A DNA stretch of 64,000 bases from Enterococcus pallens ATCC BAA-351 (GCF_000407485.1 NZ_ASWD01000002.1:186001-250000); one strand, 5' to 3'; numbered from the stretch's first letter, positions 16,754-27,273 are shown. The notes: a model not told the origin generated them from the sequence alone. Numbers and translations: made by a program.

Positions 16754-18931
16754 TTAGATTTTTTTCCGGTTCAAACTCAAGGAATTGATTAACACACTAA
16801 CTGAACTAAAGGCCATCGCTGCTCCAGCAATAATCGGATTTAAAAATCCGAATGCCGCAAATGGAATGCCAATAACGTTGTACAAAAATGCCCAGAATAG
16901 ATTCTGTTTAATTTTATTCAAGGTTAATTTAGACAGTTGAATGCTTTGATTAATAGAAGACAAATCGCTATTCATCAAGGTCACATCCGCTGTTTCCATG
17001 GCAATATCCGTGCCGCTGCCCATCGCAATGCCTATGTCTGCTAAAGCTAAGGCTGGGGCATCATTGATTCCGTCTCCAACCATGCCTACCAGCTCGTTGC
17101 CCTGATGAAGCTGCTGAACAACCTCAGCCTTATTTTCTGGCAAAACCTCCGCCACGATTTCCTCTTGGCTGAGTCCTACCTGCTGACCAATAAAGCCAGC
17201 TGCCCGTTGGTTGTCACCGGTGACCATTTTGACTTTAATGCCATTATTCTTCAATTCCTGAATTGCTGCTTTTGAGCTTTGCTTAATCTGGTCGCTCACC
17301 GCAACTGCGGCTAAGACCTGTTGGCTGTCAGCTAAAAACATGACTGTTTTGCCTTCAGCTTCTAAATCCAGCAGCTTTTCCCATTCTGTTAGAGCTAATC
17401 CCCTAGCAGCAATGCCTCGTTTTGAACCGACAAAATACTGTTCATTATTTATTTCACCAACTATTCCCAAACCTGTCAAACTTTCGAACTGAGTGACTGG
17501 TAAAAGATTGGTTTGTTCTTTGCCAAAAGCTACAATCGCTTTAGCTAACGGATGCTCTGATTGGTTTTCTAAGCTGGTTAGAATCGCCAAAGCTTCAGGA
17601 TTGTTGCTTTCAAACTCTGTTACTACCGGCTTACCTTCCGTGATGGTCCCCGTTTTATCTAAAATAATCGTAGTTAAGTGTGCGATCTTTTCCAGCGCAC
17701 CGCCACCCTTGATCAAAATACCATTTTTGGCACCTAATCCAGTCCCAACCATAATGGCTGTCGGAGTTGCCAAGCCTAAGGCACACGGACAAGCGATGAC
17801 TAAGACGGAAACACTGTGAACGATGGCTTGCTGCCAATCCCCAGTAATAAGGCCTGTTGCAAGCAACGTGATCAAGGCCACACCTAAGACCGTCGGCACA
17901 AATACTTTTGAGATCCGGTCAGCAATTTGCTGAATCGGTGCTTTTTGTCCCTGGGCATCTTCTACCATTCGGATGATCCGAGAAAGCACAGTCATACTAC
18001 CGACTTGAGTCGCTTTCAGTTGGATCGTGCCTGTGGTATTCATCGTGCCGCCGAAAACTGAATCCTCTATTTTTTTATCCACTGGTAAACTTTCACCGGT
18101 TAACATACTTTCATCAATGGTAGTTTGGCCCGAAACAATCAAGCCGTCCACCGGAATTTGTTCTCCAGGACGAACCAATACGATATCATCCACCACTACT
18201 TCTTCTACTGGTATAGTAACTTCCTGACCTTCCCTCAAAACAGAAGCGGTTTTTGCTTGCAAAGCCATCAATTGCTTAATGGCTTCACTAGTTTTGGTTT
18301 TAGCCTTTTGCTCCAAATATTTCCCTAATAATATCAGGGTTATAATCATTGCACTGCTTTCAAAATAAAGGTCAGAATTGTATGGATTGAAAAATCCGTT
18401 ATAAATACTCAAGGCATAAGCAGCTGAAGTTCCCATCGCCACCAGAACATCCATATTAGGTGCTTTGGTTTTCAACGCATGGTACGCCCCCTGATAAAAA
18501 CGCCAGCCAATCCCAAACTGCACGGGTGTCACTAAAATCAGCTGAACCCATGGAAGATGGAAGAAATGCACCCAACCGGCATGACTTCCCAGCAGCATTG
18601 CAATCATCGAAATCATTAATGGTGCAGTCAGCACAGCACTTATGATTAAATCCCGCTGCATTTTATTTAAGTAACGAGCTTTTTCTTCAGCAATTTTTTG
18701 CTTGTGGGCATCATCAAAAAGAATCGCTCCATAGCCGATATTTTCAACTCGTTGAATGATTTGTTCAGAGGTCAGAGAATCGGCGAACTGAACAGTCGCT
18801 TTTTCAGTTGCTAGATTTACTGTCGCTTCAACTACACCCGGGGTTTCTTTTAATTCTTTTTCCACTCGAGCCGAGCAGTTGGCACAGGTCATGCCTGTGA
18901 TTACATAAGTTTCAACTGTAGCTTCTGACAA
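16754..18931 (-). CDS. copA: Copper-transporting P1B-type ATPase CopA
   Basis: A 725-residue P1B-1 ATPase. One N-terminal heavy-metal domain carries GMTCANC (Cys16, Cys19), the membrane motif is CPC (Cys381, Cys383) and the phosphorylated Asp is in DKTGT (Asp425). The sequence is close in layout to E. hirae CopA, which has been described as a copper uptake ATPase, although most CPC-type relatives export Cu(I). The start codon is a TTG placed immediately after the copZ stop; GAGGTGG at the end of copZ serves as the ribosome site, so the two are translationally coupled. Confidence 0.95.
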   Translation of the reverse strand: MSEATVETYVITGMTCANCSARVEKELKETPGVVEATVNLATEKATVQFADSLTSEQIIQRVENIGYGAILFDDAHKQKIAEEKARYLNKMQRDLIISAVLTAPLMISMIAMLLGSHAGWVHFFHLPWVQLILVTPVQFGIGWRFYQGAYHALKTKAPNMDVLVAMGTSAAYALSIYNGFFNPYNSDLYFESSAMIITLILLGKYLEQKAKTKTSEAIKQLMALQAKTASVLREGQEVTIPVEEVVVDDIVLVRPGEQIPVDGLIVSGQTTIDESMLTGESLPVDKKIEDSVFGGTMNTTGTIQLKATQVGSMTVLSRIIRMVEDAQGQKAPIQQIADRISKVFVPTVLGVALITLLATGLITGDWQQAIVHSVSVLVIACPCALGLATPTAIMVGTGLGAKNGILIKGGGALEKIAHLTTIILDKTGTITEGKPVVTEFESNNPEALAILTSLENQSEHPLAKAIVAFGKEQTNLLPVTQFESLTGLGIVGEINNEQYFVGSKRGIAARGLALTEWEKLLDLEAEGKTVMFLADSQQVLAAVAVSDQIKQSSKAAIQELKNNGIKVKMVTGDNQRAAGFIGQQVGLSQEEIVAEVLPENKAEVVQQLHQGNELVGMVGDGINDAPALALADIGIAMGSGTDIAMETADVTLMNSDLSSINQSIQLSKLTLNKIKQNLFWAFLYNVIGIPFAAFGFLNPIIAGAAMAFSSVSVLINSLSLNRKKI

Positions 18932-19141
18932 TTAAACCACCTCAGTATCAAAACCTGCTGCGGTAACTTTTTCCGCGATTTGCTGCGCATTGATTTGGCT
19001 TTCGTCAAATTTCACAACACCTTCATTTTTCTTCAAGTTAACCTTCACCTTTTGAATCCCAGGTAATTCGTTAACCGCATTTTCAACTGTTGCTACGCAG
19101 TGATTACAGCTCATTCCATTGATTGCAAATTTTTGTTTCAT
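18932..19141 (-). CDS. copZ: Copper chaperone CopZ
   Basis: A 69-residue single heavy-metal-associated domain with the Cu(I) motif GMSCNHC (Cys12, Cys15) in a ferredoxin-like fold, the length of E. hirae CopZ. It carries Cu(I) in the cytoplasm and delivers it to CopY (releasing the repressor) and to the ATPases. The ATG at 19141 has an AAGGGG site; a longer frame to 19195 adds a Lys-rich leader with no support. It lies between copY and copA. Confidence 0.95.
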   Translation of the reverse strand: MKQKFAINGMSCNHCVATVENAVNELPGIQKVKVNLKKNEGVVKFDESQINAQQIAEKVTAAGFDTEVV

Positions 19142-19248
19142 GATGTTTATCCCCTTTTTTTGTTTTTTTATTTTTCGTGTCACATACCATTCCACTAGGT
19201 TTTTTTATTAGTGAATAGGTTATGCTTTGCTTAACTTACTTTTTTACT

Positions 19249-19698
19249 TTAATTACTGCTGGCATGATGCTTACATTCGCATTGACCGGGTATACAGTTG
19301 CATTGAATGGTGGCAACTGGTTTTTTGTTGGTTAATTGTTGTTGGATAAAAGCTATGTCTTCCTCGGTCAACTCGGCTTGTTCGATTAATTCACCGATGG
19401 TATGACCGATTCGTTTGGCACAGATATGCGAAAAAAGATTTTCGGTTGCACTTTGAACTGTTTCAGCTTCACTGACATTTGGATGGTAAATATATTTCTT
19501 ACCTTCTTGTTCTGTACGAAGAGCTTCTTTTTTTACTAAACGGCCTAGCAAGGTTTTAATTGTTGCAGGCTTCCACTCCTTGCTTTCACCTAAAACTTCA
19601 ATAATTTCTTGAGCAGTTGCGTTCTGCAGTGTCCAGACAACTCGCATGATTTCCCATTCGGAATCACTGATCTTCACTGGTTCTAACGTCACAGACAT
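19249..19698 (-). CDS. copY: Copper-responsive repressor CopY
   Basis: A 149-residue BlaI/MecI-type winged-helix repressor. The HTH sits in the first ~75 residues ([20 protein letters not shown] onward), and the C-terminus has the CopY metal hook [10 protein letters not shown] (Cys133, 135, 140, 142). With Zn(II) bound it represses; Cu(I) from CopZ displaces the zinc and frees the operator. Two cop boxes lie directly upstream. It is the first gene of copYZAB, about 110 bases ahead of copZ. Confidence 0.96.
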   Translation of the reverse strand: MSVTLEPVKISDSEWEIMRVVWTLQNATAQEIIEVLGESKEWKPATIKTLLGRLVKKEALRTEQEGKKYIYHPNVSEAETVQSATENLFSHICAKRIGHTIGELIEQAELTEEDIAFIQQQLTNKKPVATIQCNCIPGQCECKHHASSN

Positions 19699-19717
19699 GC
19701 TATTCCTCCTTTCCGAT

Positions 19718-19767
19718 TACATTTGTAATTACAAACATAGTTTACATTTGTAATTGGAAAAGGTCAA
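19718..19767 (-). promoter_or_regulatory. cop promoter with two CopY boxes
   Basis: Two identical TACATTTGTA boxes lie at 19718-19727 and 19743-19752, 25 bases apart, matching the CopY consensus TACAnnTGTA. The minus-strand promoter is TTGACC (19762-19767), 17 bases, TAAACT (19739-19744), so the upstream box overlaps the -10. This is the classical enterococcal cop control region. Confidence 0.93.
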
Positions 19768-19807
19768 GTGATATGAATACTAAAAAATAAACTTTTTTGA
19801 CCGCAAA

Positions 19808-19850
19808 TAAAAAAAGGCAGCTGAGGAATTCGTTTATTCCTCAACCGCCT
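19808..19850 (-). terminator. Terminator of the Zn/Cd-type ATPase gene
   Basis: AGGCAGCTGAGGAAT (19815-19829) pairs with ATTCCTCAACCGCCT (19836-19850) apart from two internal mismatches. The A run just below gives the U tract on the minus strand. Confidence 0.8.
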
Positions 19851-19863
19851 AAAAGCGTTGCTG

Positions 19864-21918
19864 CTATTTCCCACTATTCAAACACCGCATAGCATTTAAT
19901 ACTGCTAATACTGTTACGCCGACATCGGCAAAAACCGCAGCTCCCATCGAAGCTAGTCCAAGAGCGCCTAAAATCAAAACAAAAACTTTCACTCCAATAG
20001 CAAAGACAATATTCTGCTTCACAATCCGCATGGTTTTGCGAGCGATTTTAATGGCTGTAGGAATTTTGGCAGGCTGATCATCCATGATCACCACATCCGC
20101 GGCTTCAATTGCCGCATCACTGCCTAAGCCCCCCATAGCAATTCCTAAATCAGCTCTGGCAAGAACCGGCGCATCATTCATTCCATCACCTACAAAAGCC
20201 ACCTTCTGATCCAAAAGCTTTTCCAATTGTGAGACCTTATCTGCTGGCAATAGTTCACTATATACTTTATCAATTCCAATCCTGTTGCCGATAGTTTCAG
20301 CAATTGTCCGATTATCCCCTGTCAGCATAACCGTTTGCTTAATGCCGGATTGTTTTAATTCAGATATGGTTTCAGCCACATCAGCCTTCAATTCATCAGC
20401 AATCAACAAATACCCGATGTACTGTCGATCTATAGCGACATAGATTACCGTACCAATTTCGTTCACCGGCTCAAAGACTACATCAGCCTGTTCCAACAGC
20501 TTGGCATTACCAACTAAGTATCGCTGTTTCTCAACCATTGCGTCAATTCCGTAACCAGCCCGTTCTTCTAAAGAAGTAACTGGCAATAGTGGTGCTTGGT
20601 TAGCCTTTAAAATTGATTGAGCAATCGGATGACTAGAGTTTTGTTCAACACTAGCGACACCCTGCAGGAATTTTTCCTGATCCATCGATGTTTCGATTTT
20701 TTGAATAGCAAATACACCTTTGGTTAAGGTACCTGTTTTATCAAATACCAAGGTTTCAATAGTTGCCAGACGTTCAATATAGTTGCTGCCTTTGATAAGA
20801 ATTCCAGCCTTGCTAGCTCCGCCAATTCCACCAAAGAAGCTTAGCGGAACCGAAATAACCAAGGCACAGGGACAAGAAATAACTAAGAAAGTCAGCGCTC
20901 GATAGACCCACATTTGGAAAGGTTCATTTAAAATCATCGGCGGTACAACTGCCAATAGAACAGCCAATCCAACGACAATTGGTGTATAGTAACGAGCAAA
21001 ACTGGTAATAAAGTTTTCGGCTGGGGCTTTCTTGCTGCTGGCATTTTCCACTAAGTCCAAAATTTTATTTACAGTAGATTCACCAAAGGTTGTGGTTGTT
21101 TTAACGGTTAAGCGGCCACTTTGGTTCACAAAGCCGCTCAAAATTTCTTCCCCGGTGACAACTTTTCTAGGAACAGATTCCCCAGTCAATGCTGATGTAT
21201 CTACAAACGATTGACCATCAATAATCTCTCCGTCTAATGGTACTCGTTCGCCAGGATTAATCACGATGCTTTCCCCAATTTTGACACGTTCAGGTGCGAC
21301 TTTTTCTACTTGCCCATCGACTAAACGATTGGCATAATCCGGGCGAATTTCCAGTAACGCACTAATAGATTTTCGGGAACGGTTGACGGCATAATCCTGG
21401 AAAAATTCTCCGACTTGATAAAAGAGCATGACACCAACAGCTTCAGGATATTCTCCGATTGCTAAGGCACCAATCGTTGCAACAGACATTAAGAAGTTTT
21501 CATCAAAAACTTGCCCCTTTAAGATATTGGTCGCTGCTGTTTTTAAGACATCCCAACCAATCCATAAATAAACGGCCAAGTACGCCACAAACTTCCAAGG
21601 CATTGCTGGTTCAAGCAAAACAAGACTCAAGGTAGCAATTAAGGCCACTGCGATTTGAATGATCTTTCCAGTTTGACTTTCCTCTTCCTTAGGGGCAGTC
21701 AAATCCTTCAGCTCAACGTCTGGCTCAAACTGATGGACCGCCTTCTCTGCTTCATCACAAATACGCGGCATTTCCTTTTCCGGTGCTTCAATGATCATTT
21801 TGGTAGTCATAAAATCAACAGTGGCTCTTTTTACTCCATTTATCCCCTGTACTGCATGTTCGATTTTCGCGGCGCAATGAGCGCAATCCAAACCGTCTAA
21901 ACGATACGTCTTTTCCAT
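19864..21918 (-). CDS. Heavy-metal P1B-2-type ATPase (Zn/Cd/Pb)
   Basis: A 684-residue ATPase from ATG 21918. One N-terminal metal-binding domain has GLDCAHC (Cys12, Cys15), followed by a Glu/Asp-rich stretch, the membrane motif CPC within ISCPCALVIS, DKTGTLTKG and a late GDGMNDAPVLARAD. CPC with the divalent-type flanks (ISVPLSFFGGIGGASKAGIL) fits the ZntA/CadA group that exports Zn(II), Cd(II) and Pb(II), rather than copper. It stands behind copY but has its own promoter, operator and terminator. No ArsR/CadC gene is adjacent. Confidence 0.9.
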   Translation of the reverse strand: MEKTYRLDGLDCAHCAAKIEHAVQGINGVKRATVDFMTTKMIIEAPEKEMPRICDEAEKAVHQFEPDVELKDLTAPKEEESQTGKIIQIAVALIATLSLVLLEPAMPWKFVAYLAVYLWIGWDVLKTAATNILKGQVFDENFLMSVATIGALAIGEYPEAVGVMLFYQVGEFFQDYAVNRSRKSISALLEIRPDYANRLVDGQVEKVAPERVKIGESIVINPGERVPLDGEIIDGQSFVDTSALTGESVPRKVVTGEEILSGFVNQSGRLTVKTTTTFGESTVNKILDLVENASSKKAPAENFITSFARYYTPIVVGLAVLLAVVPPMILNEPFQMWVYRALTFLVISCPCALVISVPLSFFGGIGGASKAGILIKGSNYIERLATIETLVFDKTGTLTKGVFAIQKIETSMDQEKFLQGVASVEQNSSHPIAQSILKANQAPLLPVTSLEERAGYGIDAMVEKQRYLVGNAKLLEQADVVFEPVNEIGTVIYVAIDRQYIGYLLIADELKADVAETISELKQSGIKQTVMLTGDNRTIAETIGNRIGIDKVYSELLPADKVSQLEKLLDQKVAFVGDGMNDAPVLARADLGIAMGGLGSDAAIEAADVVIMDDQPAKIPTAIKIARKTMRIVKQNIVFAIGVKVFVLILGALGLASMGAAVFADVGVTVLAVLNAMRCLNSGK

Positions 21919-21964
21919 GATTCGTCCCTTCTTCCCAAAACACATGAGTACTTCCTCATAGATA

Positions 21965-21994
21965 ATTATATATGATCACAAATTCATATGTCAA
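21965..21994 (-). promoter_or_regulatory. Promoter with ArsR-like operator for the Zn/Cd-type ATPase
   Basis: On the minus strand TTGACA (21989-21994), 18 bases, TATAAT (21965-21970). The spacer holds ATATGA-N8-TCATAT (21970-21989), a dyad of the kind bound by CadC/CzrA/SmtB repressors. The regulator is not encoded nearby, so the assignment is inferred from the pattern. Confidence 0.6.
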
Positions 21995-22040
21995 TCGAAT
22001 CAACTAACTTTCTTTTGTGTTAATTAAACTACTTTAAAAA

Positions 22041-22068
22041 AGCGACCCTATCTCAATAGGATCGCTTC
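22041..22068 (-). terminator. Terminator after the DUF2200 gene
   Basis: AAGCGACCCTAT (22041-22052) pairs with ATAGGATCGCTT (22057-22068) with one mismatch; A residues below 22042 give the U tract on the minus strand. Confidence 0.75.
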
Positions 22069-22070
22069 AT

Positions 22071-22421
22071 TTATTTTCGTAAAATCTTTTCCATCTTCTT
22101 GCCCTTAGCCAGCTCATCAATCAGCTTGTCTAAATAGCGGATTTCTCTCATTAATGGATCCTCAATTTCTTCTACCCTTACGCCGCAAACGACACCTTTA
22201 ATCAATTCACGGGATGGATTCATCGCAGGTGCCTCTGCAAAGAAGGTCCTGAAGTCAGCCTTATTTTCCAGCTGAGCTACCAATTCTTCCTGACTATAGC
22301 CGGTTAACCAGCGGAAGATTTCATCCACTTCTGATTTGGTACGATTTTTCTTCTCTGCCTTAGTCACATAATGAGGATAGACACTGGCTACACTCATGGT
22401 AAAAATACGATGCTCTGCCAC
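22071..22421 (-). CDS. DUF2200 family protein
   Basis: The 116-residue protein has the DUF2200 layout: [20 protein letters not shown], a later [12 protein letters not shown] and [20 protein letters not shown], ending in a Lys-rich helix. The family is cytoplasmic, small and uncharacterised. It starts with GTG at 22421 behind a GGAGGTG site. It is followed by its own terminator and lies 38 bases downstream of the amidohydrolase gene, so it may be the last gene of that transcript. Confidence 0.85.
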   Translation of the reverse strand: MAEHRIFTMSVASVYPHYVTKAEKKNRTKSEVDEIFRWLTGYSQEELVAQLENKADFRTFFAEAPAMNPSRELIKGVVCGVRVEEIEDPLMREIRYLDKLIDELAKGKKMEKILRK

Positions 22422-22459
22422 ACACGCACCTCCATCTCTTTAGTAAAACAGCCGTTCTG

Positions 22460-23782
22460 CTACACTTCCGCGGCTTTACGTTTGGCTTCTGTTACAAATT
22501 GATCCATTTGCTGGTATAAAGCTGCTCGCAAAGTTTGTACATCTTTTTGAACCAATTGTTTTTCTTTAACTAGCTGCTGCCCGTTTACCCATACGTCTGA
22601 TACATTGCTGGCATTGGCTGAATAAACCAAGGCTGAGTAGGCATCGAAAATGGGAAACATGTTGATAGACTGAGTTTCTACCAAGGTGAGATCGGCTTGT
22701 TTTCCGATTTCTAAAGACCCCACTTGATCAAATAACCCTAATGTCTTAGCTCCGCCGGCTGTGGCAAGGTGGACAATTTCCTTGGCCGGAAAAGCGCCAC
22801 GGTCGGCTAAATGAGTTTTATGGAAATTAGCAAACATGCGCATCTGAGTAAAAAGATCCAGTGTATTGCCGCTGCTCGGTCCATCTGTGCCTAGACCGAC
22901 TGTTAAATGGTTTTCCAGCATCCCACGAACGGGTGCTACGCCCTTAGCTGATTTGGTGTTGGCACCAATACAATGGGCAATCCGTACGTTGTCTTTATAT
23001 TTCTTCACTAACGCCATATCTTCCTCAGTCATAAAAATGCAGTGAGCCATAATAAACGTCTGATCAAGATAGCCTAGTTCATGAAGATAAGCGATGGGGG
23101 TTTGCTGAAACTTCTTGGCAAACTCCTCCATTTCATAAGTCATTTCCTCCACATGCATCGTAATCGGTACATTGTATTTCCGACTCAAAGCAACAATAGC
23201 TGCTAAGGTTTCGGGATCGTTTGTATTAGGAGCATGAGGTGCAATGATGGGTGTAATCATTGCATGATTTTGCCATTTTTGAATGAAGGCCTCACAATAA
23301 GCTAATGCTTCTATGGAATCTTTGGCATCACAGGTAGCCATATCGATAATGGTTTCTCCTAATAAAGCGCGAACCTTCATTGCTTCAGCAGCCTGAGCCA
23401 CTTCATCTTCGAAATAGTACATGTCGCAAAAAGCTGTCACACCACTTAGCAACATTTCGGCCATGGCATATTCCGCTGATGCTCGTACTAATTTCGGTGT
23501 CATTACCTGCTCCAAGGGAAAAAGGAAACGTCGCAAGCGATCAGGTACATCATCACCTAAAGAACGAAAGGGAATCATGCCGGCATGCGTATGGGTATTG
23601 ATCATACCTGGCAATAAAATTCCCTTTTTCCCATCAATTACTTGATCAGCCTGCGGAAGCGGATCCGTCATCGCTCCCAGCTGACTGATGCGGTTTTCTT
23701 CTATTAAAAGATAGCCATCCTTGTACTCTGTCCACTCCTCATCCATCGTAAGGATCTGAACATTTTTAATCAGCTGCTTCAT
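22460..23782 (-). CDS. Amidohydrolase, MTA/SAH deaminase type
   Basis: A 440-residue metal-dependent hydrolase of the ATZ/TRZ branch. The metal ligands appear as HTHAGM (about residues 62-67), HVEEMTYE, an AHC motif and the terminal Asp in GTDGPSSGN. Family members deaminate 5'-methylthioadenosine and S-adenosylhomocysteine, or related purines such as guanine. The start overlaps the adenine deaminase gene by 17 bases, so the pair is coupled. Together they suggest a purine or adenosine salvage step, with the exact substrate open. Confidence 0.8.
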   Translation of the reverse strand: MKQLIKNVQILTMDEEWTEYKDGYLLIEENRISQLGAMTDPLPQADQVIDGKKGILLPGMINTHTHAGMIPFRSLGDDVPDRLRRFLFPLEQVMTPKLVRASAEYAMAEMLLSGVTAFCDMYYFEDEVAQAAEAMKVRALLGETIIDMATCDAKDSIEALAYCEAFIQKWQNHAMITPIIAPHAPNTNDPETLAAIVALSRKYNVPITMHVEEMTYEMEEFAKKFQQTPIAYLHELGYLDQTFIMAHCIFMTEEDMALVKKYKDNVRIAHCIGANTKSAKGVAPVRGMLENHLTVGLGTDGPSSGNTLDLFTQMRMFANFHKTHLADRGAFPAKEIVHLATAGGAKTLGLFDQVGSLEIGKQADLTLVETQSINMFPIFDAYSALVYSANASNVSDVWVNGQQLVKEKQLVQKDVQTLRAALYQQMDQFVTEAKRKAAEV

Positions 23783-25505
23783 TGATTAACACTCCATCTT
23801 CAGGAAATACCAGCGGATAGAAGGTTTGATTTTTCGTATCCATCATTCCCTTGTCAGTAACTTTAATCGCTGGTGAAACCGGCAATGATAACGTAGAGAA
23901 GGACATAATTTCGTTCATGTTTTCGTAACCTAAGGCTTGCATAGCTGATCGAACCTGCTGCAAATCTTGCCCTAATTCACTTATCGGTGCTTGAGACAGG
24001 ATTCCGCCAATTGGCAGTGGACAGGTAGCAGTGACTTTCCCAGCCTCCACTACTACATAGCCTCCCTGCATTTCCAAAAGTTTATGTTGAGCTGCTAAAA
24101 TAGACGCTTGATCATTGCCCATCACCATCAGATTATGATGATCATGTGCCCAAGTGGTTGCAATAGCACCTTTAGATTTAATCGGTTGGTCCATTAATGC
24201 ATAAGCAATATTTCCATTAATACCATACCGTTCCATTACTAAAAGCAAACTGCAGTCAGCTGCTTCTAAATCAAGAACGCCGTTTGCCACTGGAATTTCC
24301 TTAACAATCGGTTGGGTAAAGGTTCCAATTACTTGCTTCTGAATCACGTTGCAGCGAACGATTTCCTTATCCGTTTGAATCTTCAACTGCAGGTCGTCTG
24401 GCGTCAACTGACGACAGCGGACACTTCTTTGATACTCTGCCGGGAAGGCTTCAACAACTTCTGGGTGGTGGAAGGCATCTCCCTCTTGATAAACTTGTTG
24501 ACCGGATTTGTAAACAGCTGCAATCGCAAAATCAGCTAAATCATCCAGCAAAATGAAATCCGCCATTCTGCCTGGCGCAATCATGCCGCGATCGTTTAAG
24601 CTCATGCGACGTGCTGGAGTATAAGTGGTCATGTAAATCGCCTGCTCCATTGGCAACCCACTGGCAACTGCCTTTTTCAAATTCTCATTCAGGTGACCCT
24701 TTAGCAGATCATCCGCCATTACATCGTCAGTAATAATACAAGCAAAATCATATAATTGGTGCTCATTGATCACTGCCATATTTTCTGGAGTAATCGATTT
24801 ATTTTGAAACTGAATAAATAATCCGGCTTGAATTTTTTCTAATAAATGCTCAGGAAATTGATGCGTATGATCTGAAGTGATGCCGCTGTATAGAAAATCA
24901 GCCAATTCTTGATCGTAAATCTTCGGAATGTGCCCTTCCAAAGGCATAGTTGGCCGTTCCTTTTTACATAAAGCAATAATTTCAGCGATTAAGGAATCCG
25001 GTTCATAGGCGATCCCCTTAAAGTTCATAGCTTCCCCTAAACAAATAACCCGCGGATCCTTCAGCAGCTCTTTGACTTCCTGCAAGCCGATAACTCCGCC
25101 CGTTGTTTCCAGTTCAGGGGTGGTAGAAGGCACGGAGGACGGAATTGCATGGAAAATATCCAGCTTGGTTTTCGCTGCCATGAAATGCTTCAAGCCTTCT
25201 AGGCCAAATACGTTTGCCATTTCATGAGCATCGGCAACCACGGTTGTCACCCCATAACGCATGACAGCTTCCGAGAAAATAGTTGGTGTCGTCATCGAAC
25301 TTTCAATGTGCATATGGATATCCAGCAAGCCGGGAATCATATACTGATTTTCAGCATCAATGATGACCTCGCTGGATAGCTGATTTAAATCAGCTGAGCT
25401 GATGTAATAAAATTTGTCGCCTTTAATAGCAACATTTTGTTTGGTGAATGTCCGCGTGGGCGTTTGAAACACCTGGGCATTTTTAATGATCTTGTCTACA
25501 TGCAT
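23766..25505 (-). CDS. ade: Adenine deaminase
   Basis: A 579-residue protein of the AdeC/Ade family, which converts adenine to hypoxanthine and ammonia. The metal site is seen as [11 protein letters not shown] (around residue 62) and [10 protein letters not shown], with the C-terminal Ade domain typical of this family, which is longer than most amidohydrolases. A GAGGAAAA site precedes the ATG. It is the first gene of the two-gene deaminase unit. No transporter or xanthine enzyme gene is next to it. Confidence 0.92.
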   Translation of the reverse strand: MHVDKIIKNAQVFQTPTRTFTKQNVAIKGDKFYYISSADLNQLSSEVIIDAENQYMIPGLLDIHMHIESSMTTPTIFSEAVMRYGVTTVVADAHEMANVFGLEGLKHFMAAKTKLDIFHAIPSSVPSTTPELETTGGVIGLQEVKELLKDPRVICLGEAMNFKGIAYEPDSLIAEIIALCKKERPTMPLEGHIPKIYDQELADFLYSGITSDHTHQFPEHLLEKIQAGLFIQFQNKSITPENMAVINEHQLYDFACIITDDVMADDLLKGHLNENLKKAVASGLPMEQAIYMTTYTPARRMSLNDRGMIAPGRMADFILLDDLADFAIAAVYKSGQQVYQEGDAFHHPEVVEAFPAEYQRSVRCRQLTPDDLQLKIQTDKEIVRCNVIQKQVIGTFTQPIVKEIPVANGVLDLEAADCSLLLVMERYGINGNIAYALMDQPIKSKGAIATTWAHDHHNLMVMGNDQASILAAQHKLLEMQGGYVVVEAGKVTATCPLPIGGILSQAPISELGQDLQQVRSAMQALGYENMNEIMSFSTLSLPVSPAIKVTDKGMMDTKNQTFYPLVFPEDGVLINEAAD

Positions 25506-25596
25506 GATTGTTTTCCTCTAATTCTTCATTTTCTTTCCCTCATTTTAGCAAACCAAAGCATCCTTGCCAAAAAGAATTTAGTTTTTCACACAATAA

Positions 25597-25631
25597 AAGC
25601 TAGTTGGAAGTTCATTCTTTCCAGCTAGCTT
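25597..25631 (-). terminator. Terminator of the MarR/flavin reductase/YdeI operon
   Basis: AAGCTAGTTGGAA (25597-25609) pairs with TTCCAGCTAGCTT (25619-25631) with one mismatch. On the minus strand the stem is followed by a weak T-rich TTATTG. Confidence 0.65.
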
Positions 25632-25649
25632 AACTGATTAGTACTAAGC

Positions 25650-26210
25650 TTACATCGGCTTCAAATTTTGATTTAAACGCTCCACCATCCAGGCCAAACG
25701 TTTTTCCCGACCTGCGTCTGTTTTGGCATCCAAATAAGCTCGGGTGTAGGTTTTTCTCACAGAAGGTGACATATTTTCAAAATTCGTAAAGGCTGGTTCA
25801 TATGCCTGAAGCAACCCTGCTACCCTTGCAATATCTTCTTCTGTGATTTGCGGTGCTTTAGGCTTATCCCATTGACCATTTTCCTTAGCTTCACTGATTT
25901 TAGCTCTGCCTAGGTCGGTCATTATCCCTTGTTCTTCTAGCTTTTCAACCAGCTTTTTATTCTTCTCTGACCATTTACTGTTGGTCCGACGACAAGCAAA
26001 GTATTTCTTATAGGAATGATCATCTAGACTTTTCATCTGGCCATCAATCCAACCGAAGCATAACGCTTCCTCTAAGGCGTCATTTGCAGAAAGTGTTTTG
26101 GGACCGCCCTTTTTCCCAAAAAGCAGCCAAACACCTTCACTAGTAGTTCCATTTTCTGCTAACCAAGCCCGAAACTCAGCTCGGTCAACAAATGTAAGCA
26201 GGTCAGTCAT
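25650..26210 (-). CDS. YdeI/OmpD-associated family protein
   Basis: The 186-residue protein carries the family pattern FRAWLAENGTTSEGVWLLFG near the start, GWIDGQMKSLDD in the middle and a C-terminal segment ending RLAWMVERL. These proteins are thought to be cytoplasmic and have been linked to resistance to bacteriocins or cationic peptides, but the mechanism is unclear. The ATG at 26210, behind AAGGTG, is preferred to a GTG at 26219. It overlaps the end of the flavin reductase gene by eight bases and is the last gene of a three-gene operon. Confidence 0.8.
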   Translation of the reverse strand: MTDLLTFVDRAEFRAWLAENGTTSEGVWLLFGKKGGPKTLSANDALEEALCFGWIDGQMKSLDDHSYKKYFACRRTNSKWSEKNKKLVEKLEEQGIMTDLGRAKISEAKENGQWDKPKAPQITEEDIARVAGLLQAYEPAFTNFENMSPSVRKTYTRAYLDAKTDAGREKRLAWMVERLNQNLKPM

Positions 26211-26787
26211 TTTCTTCACCTTTTATTCCTTTCATCGGCTCTCCCCAATCACCTGGAGAAGTTCCATCCCAATTAAAATAAGTTTGTCTGATAGATTGGA
26301 CAGGTAGAATTCTTTGCATTCGCTGCTCCACTGTCAACGTCTCATCACAGACATAATCATCCACTAGTACATTTCGAATTTTACATAAAAAGACATCGCC
26401 GCCATCCAACACAATCGAACGATCTACTTCCAATTCATAAACCCAAGGACTTTTTGCAAGAACTGGCACATCTAGAACTCGACCCTTCTCCACTTCTATA
26501 GGGATATTCATTTTGTCATCAGTATAGCCATTGGTATTACCAAAATAATCCGCCATTGGCAGCAGTTCTTCAGTAACCAGACTAGCAGAAAAAATTTTAG
26601 TTGTTCGAATCCGATCCTTGGTCAGCTTTTCGTCGCCAATACAGGCCATGACCCCCATCTCTTGATCGAAATAATAGCTGAACCAGCTGAATAAGCCAAA
26701 ATTGGGCGTCCCATCCTCCTTTGTTGTACCATACACAAACAGAGTTTGGGGACAGAAGTGATTGGAGATGTCGATTGATTTTTTCAT
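26203..26787 (-). CDS. Flavin reductase-like FMN-binding protein
   Basis: A 194-residue protein with the split-barrel FMN-binding fold: residues 13-60 (PQTLFVYGTTKEDGTPNFGL and the following acidic stretch) and TKIFSASLVTEELLPMADYF match flavin reductase-like proteins. Such proteins bind FMN and act as NAD(P)H:flavin reductases or related redox enzymes. The start overlaps the MarR stop (ATGA) and the end overlaps the YdeI gene, so all three are translated together. The MarR partner suggests induction by a small electrophile or similar ligand. Confidence 0.8.
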   Translation of the reverse strand: MKKSIDISNHFCPQTLFVYGTTKEDGTPNFGLFSWFSYYFDQEMGVMACIGDEKLTKDRIRTTKIFSASLVTEELLPMADYFGNTNGYTDDKMNIPIEVEKGRVLDVPVLAKSPWVYELEVDRSIVLDGGDVFLCKIRNVLVDDYVCDETLTVEQRMQRILPVQSIRQTYFNWDGTSPGDWGEPMKGIKGEEND

Positions 26788-27224
26788 AGCTGATGCTCCT
26801 TTTCGGTAAGATTGGACAATATTTTTTGCAGGTTTTGCTCAAAAGCTCTAACCTCTGCTTCCGAAAAACCTGCGTAGTACACGTCATTCATTTCCTGAGA
26901 TATTTTGTTGTAGTCATCGTTTAATTTACGTGCTGTGTCTGTCAGGGAAATACGAATCTTCCGCTTATCTGTTTGATCGGATACTCGCTTAATCAAATTG
27001 GCCTGTTCCATTCGTTCCAACATACTGGTTAAGGTTGTTTTCGCTAAACTGGTTTTTCGCGACAGCTCTACAATTGAAATATTGTCCTCCTGCCATAGAA
27101 CATAAAGAATACGTCCTTGTGCTCCATTGAATTCCTCCACCCCAGCCTTTACCAGCAGCCTTTCAAAGATTCTGCCGCTGATTTGCGTAATCTGAGTCAT
27201 TAAAAATCCGCCTTGTGTTTCCAT
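26784..27224 (-). CDS. MarR family transcriptional regulator
   Basis: A 146-residue regulator from ATG 27224 (AGGTGAG upstream); the longer frame to 27281 runs through the operator. The HTH and wing are visible as ISIVELSRKTSLAKTTLTSM followed by LERMEQANLIKRVSDQTDKR. It is the first gene of the operon with the flavin reductase and YdeI-like genes. A 22-bp palindrome upstream is the likely autorepression site. Confidence 0.85.
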   Translation of the reverse strand: METQGGFLMTQITQISGRIFERLLVKAGVEEFNGAQGRILYVLWQEDNISIVELSRKTSLAKTTLTSMLERMEQANLIKRVSDQTDKRKIRISLTDTARKLNDDYNKISQEMNDVYYAGFSEAEVRAFEQNLQKILSNLTEKEHQL

Positions 27225-27251
27225 AATTAGCTGCTCACCTCTATTTAATTC

Positions 27252-27273
27252 AATAGTACTATATAGTACTATT
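27252..27273 (-). promoter_or_regulatory. 22-bp perfect palindrome, likely MarR operator
   Basis: The half site AATAGTACTAT at 27252-27262 is mirrored exactly at 27263-27273. It lies about 30 bases before the MarR start codon and its A/T core could double as a -10. The length and position fit a MarR dimer site; binding is inferred. Confidence 0.7.
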
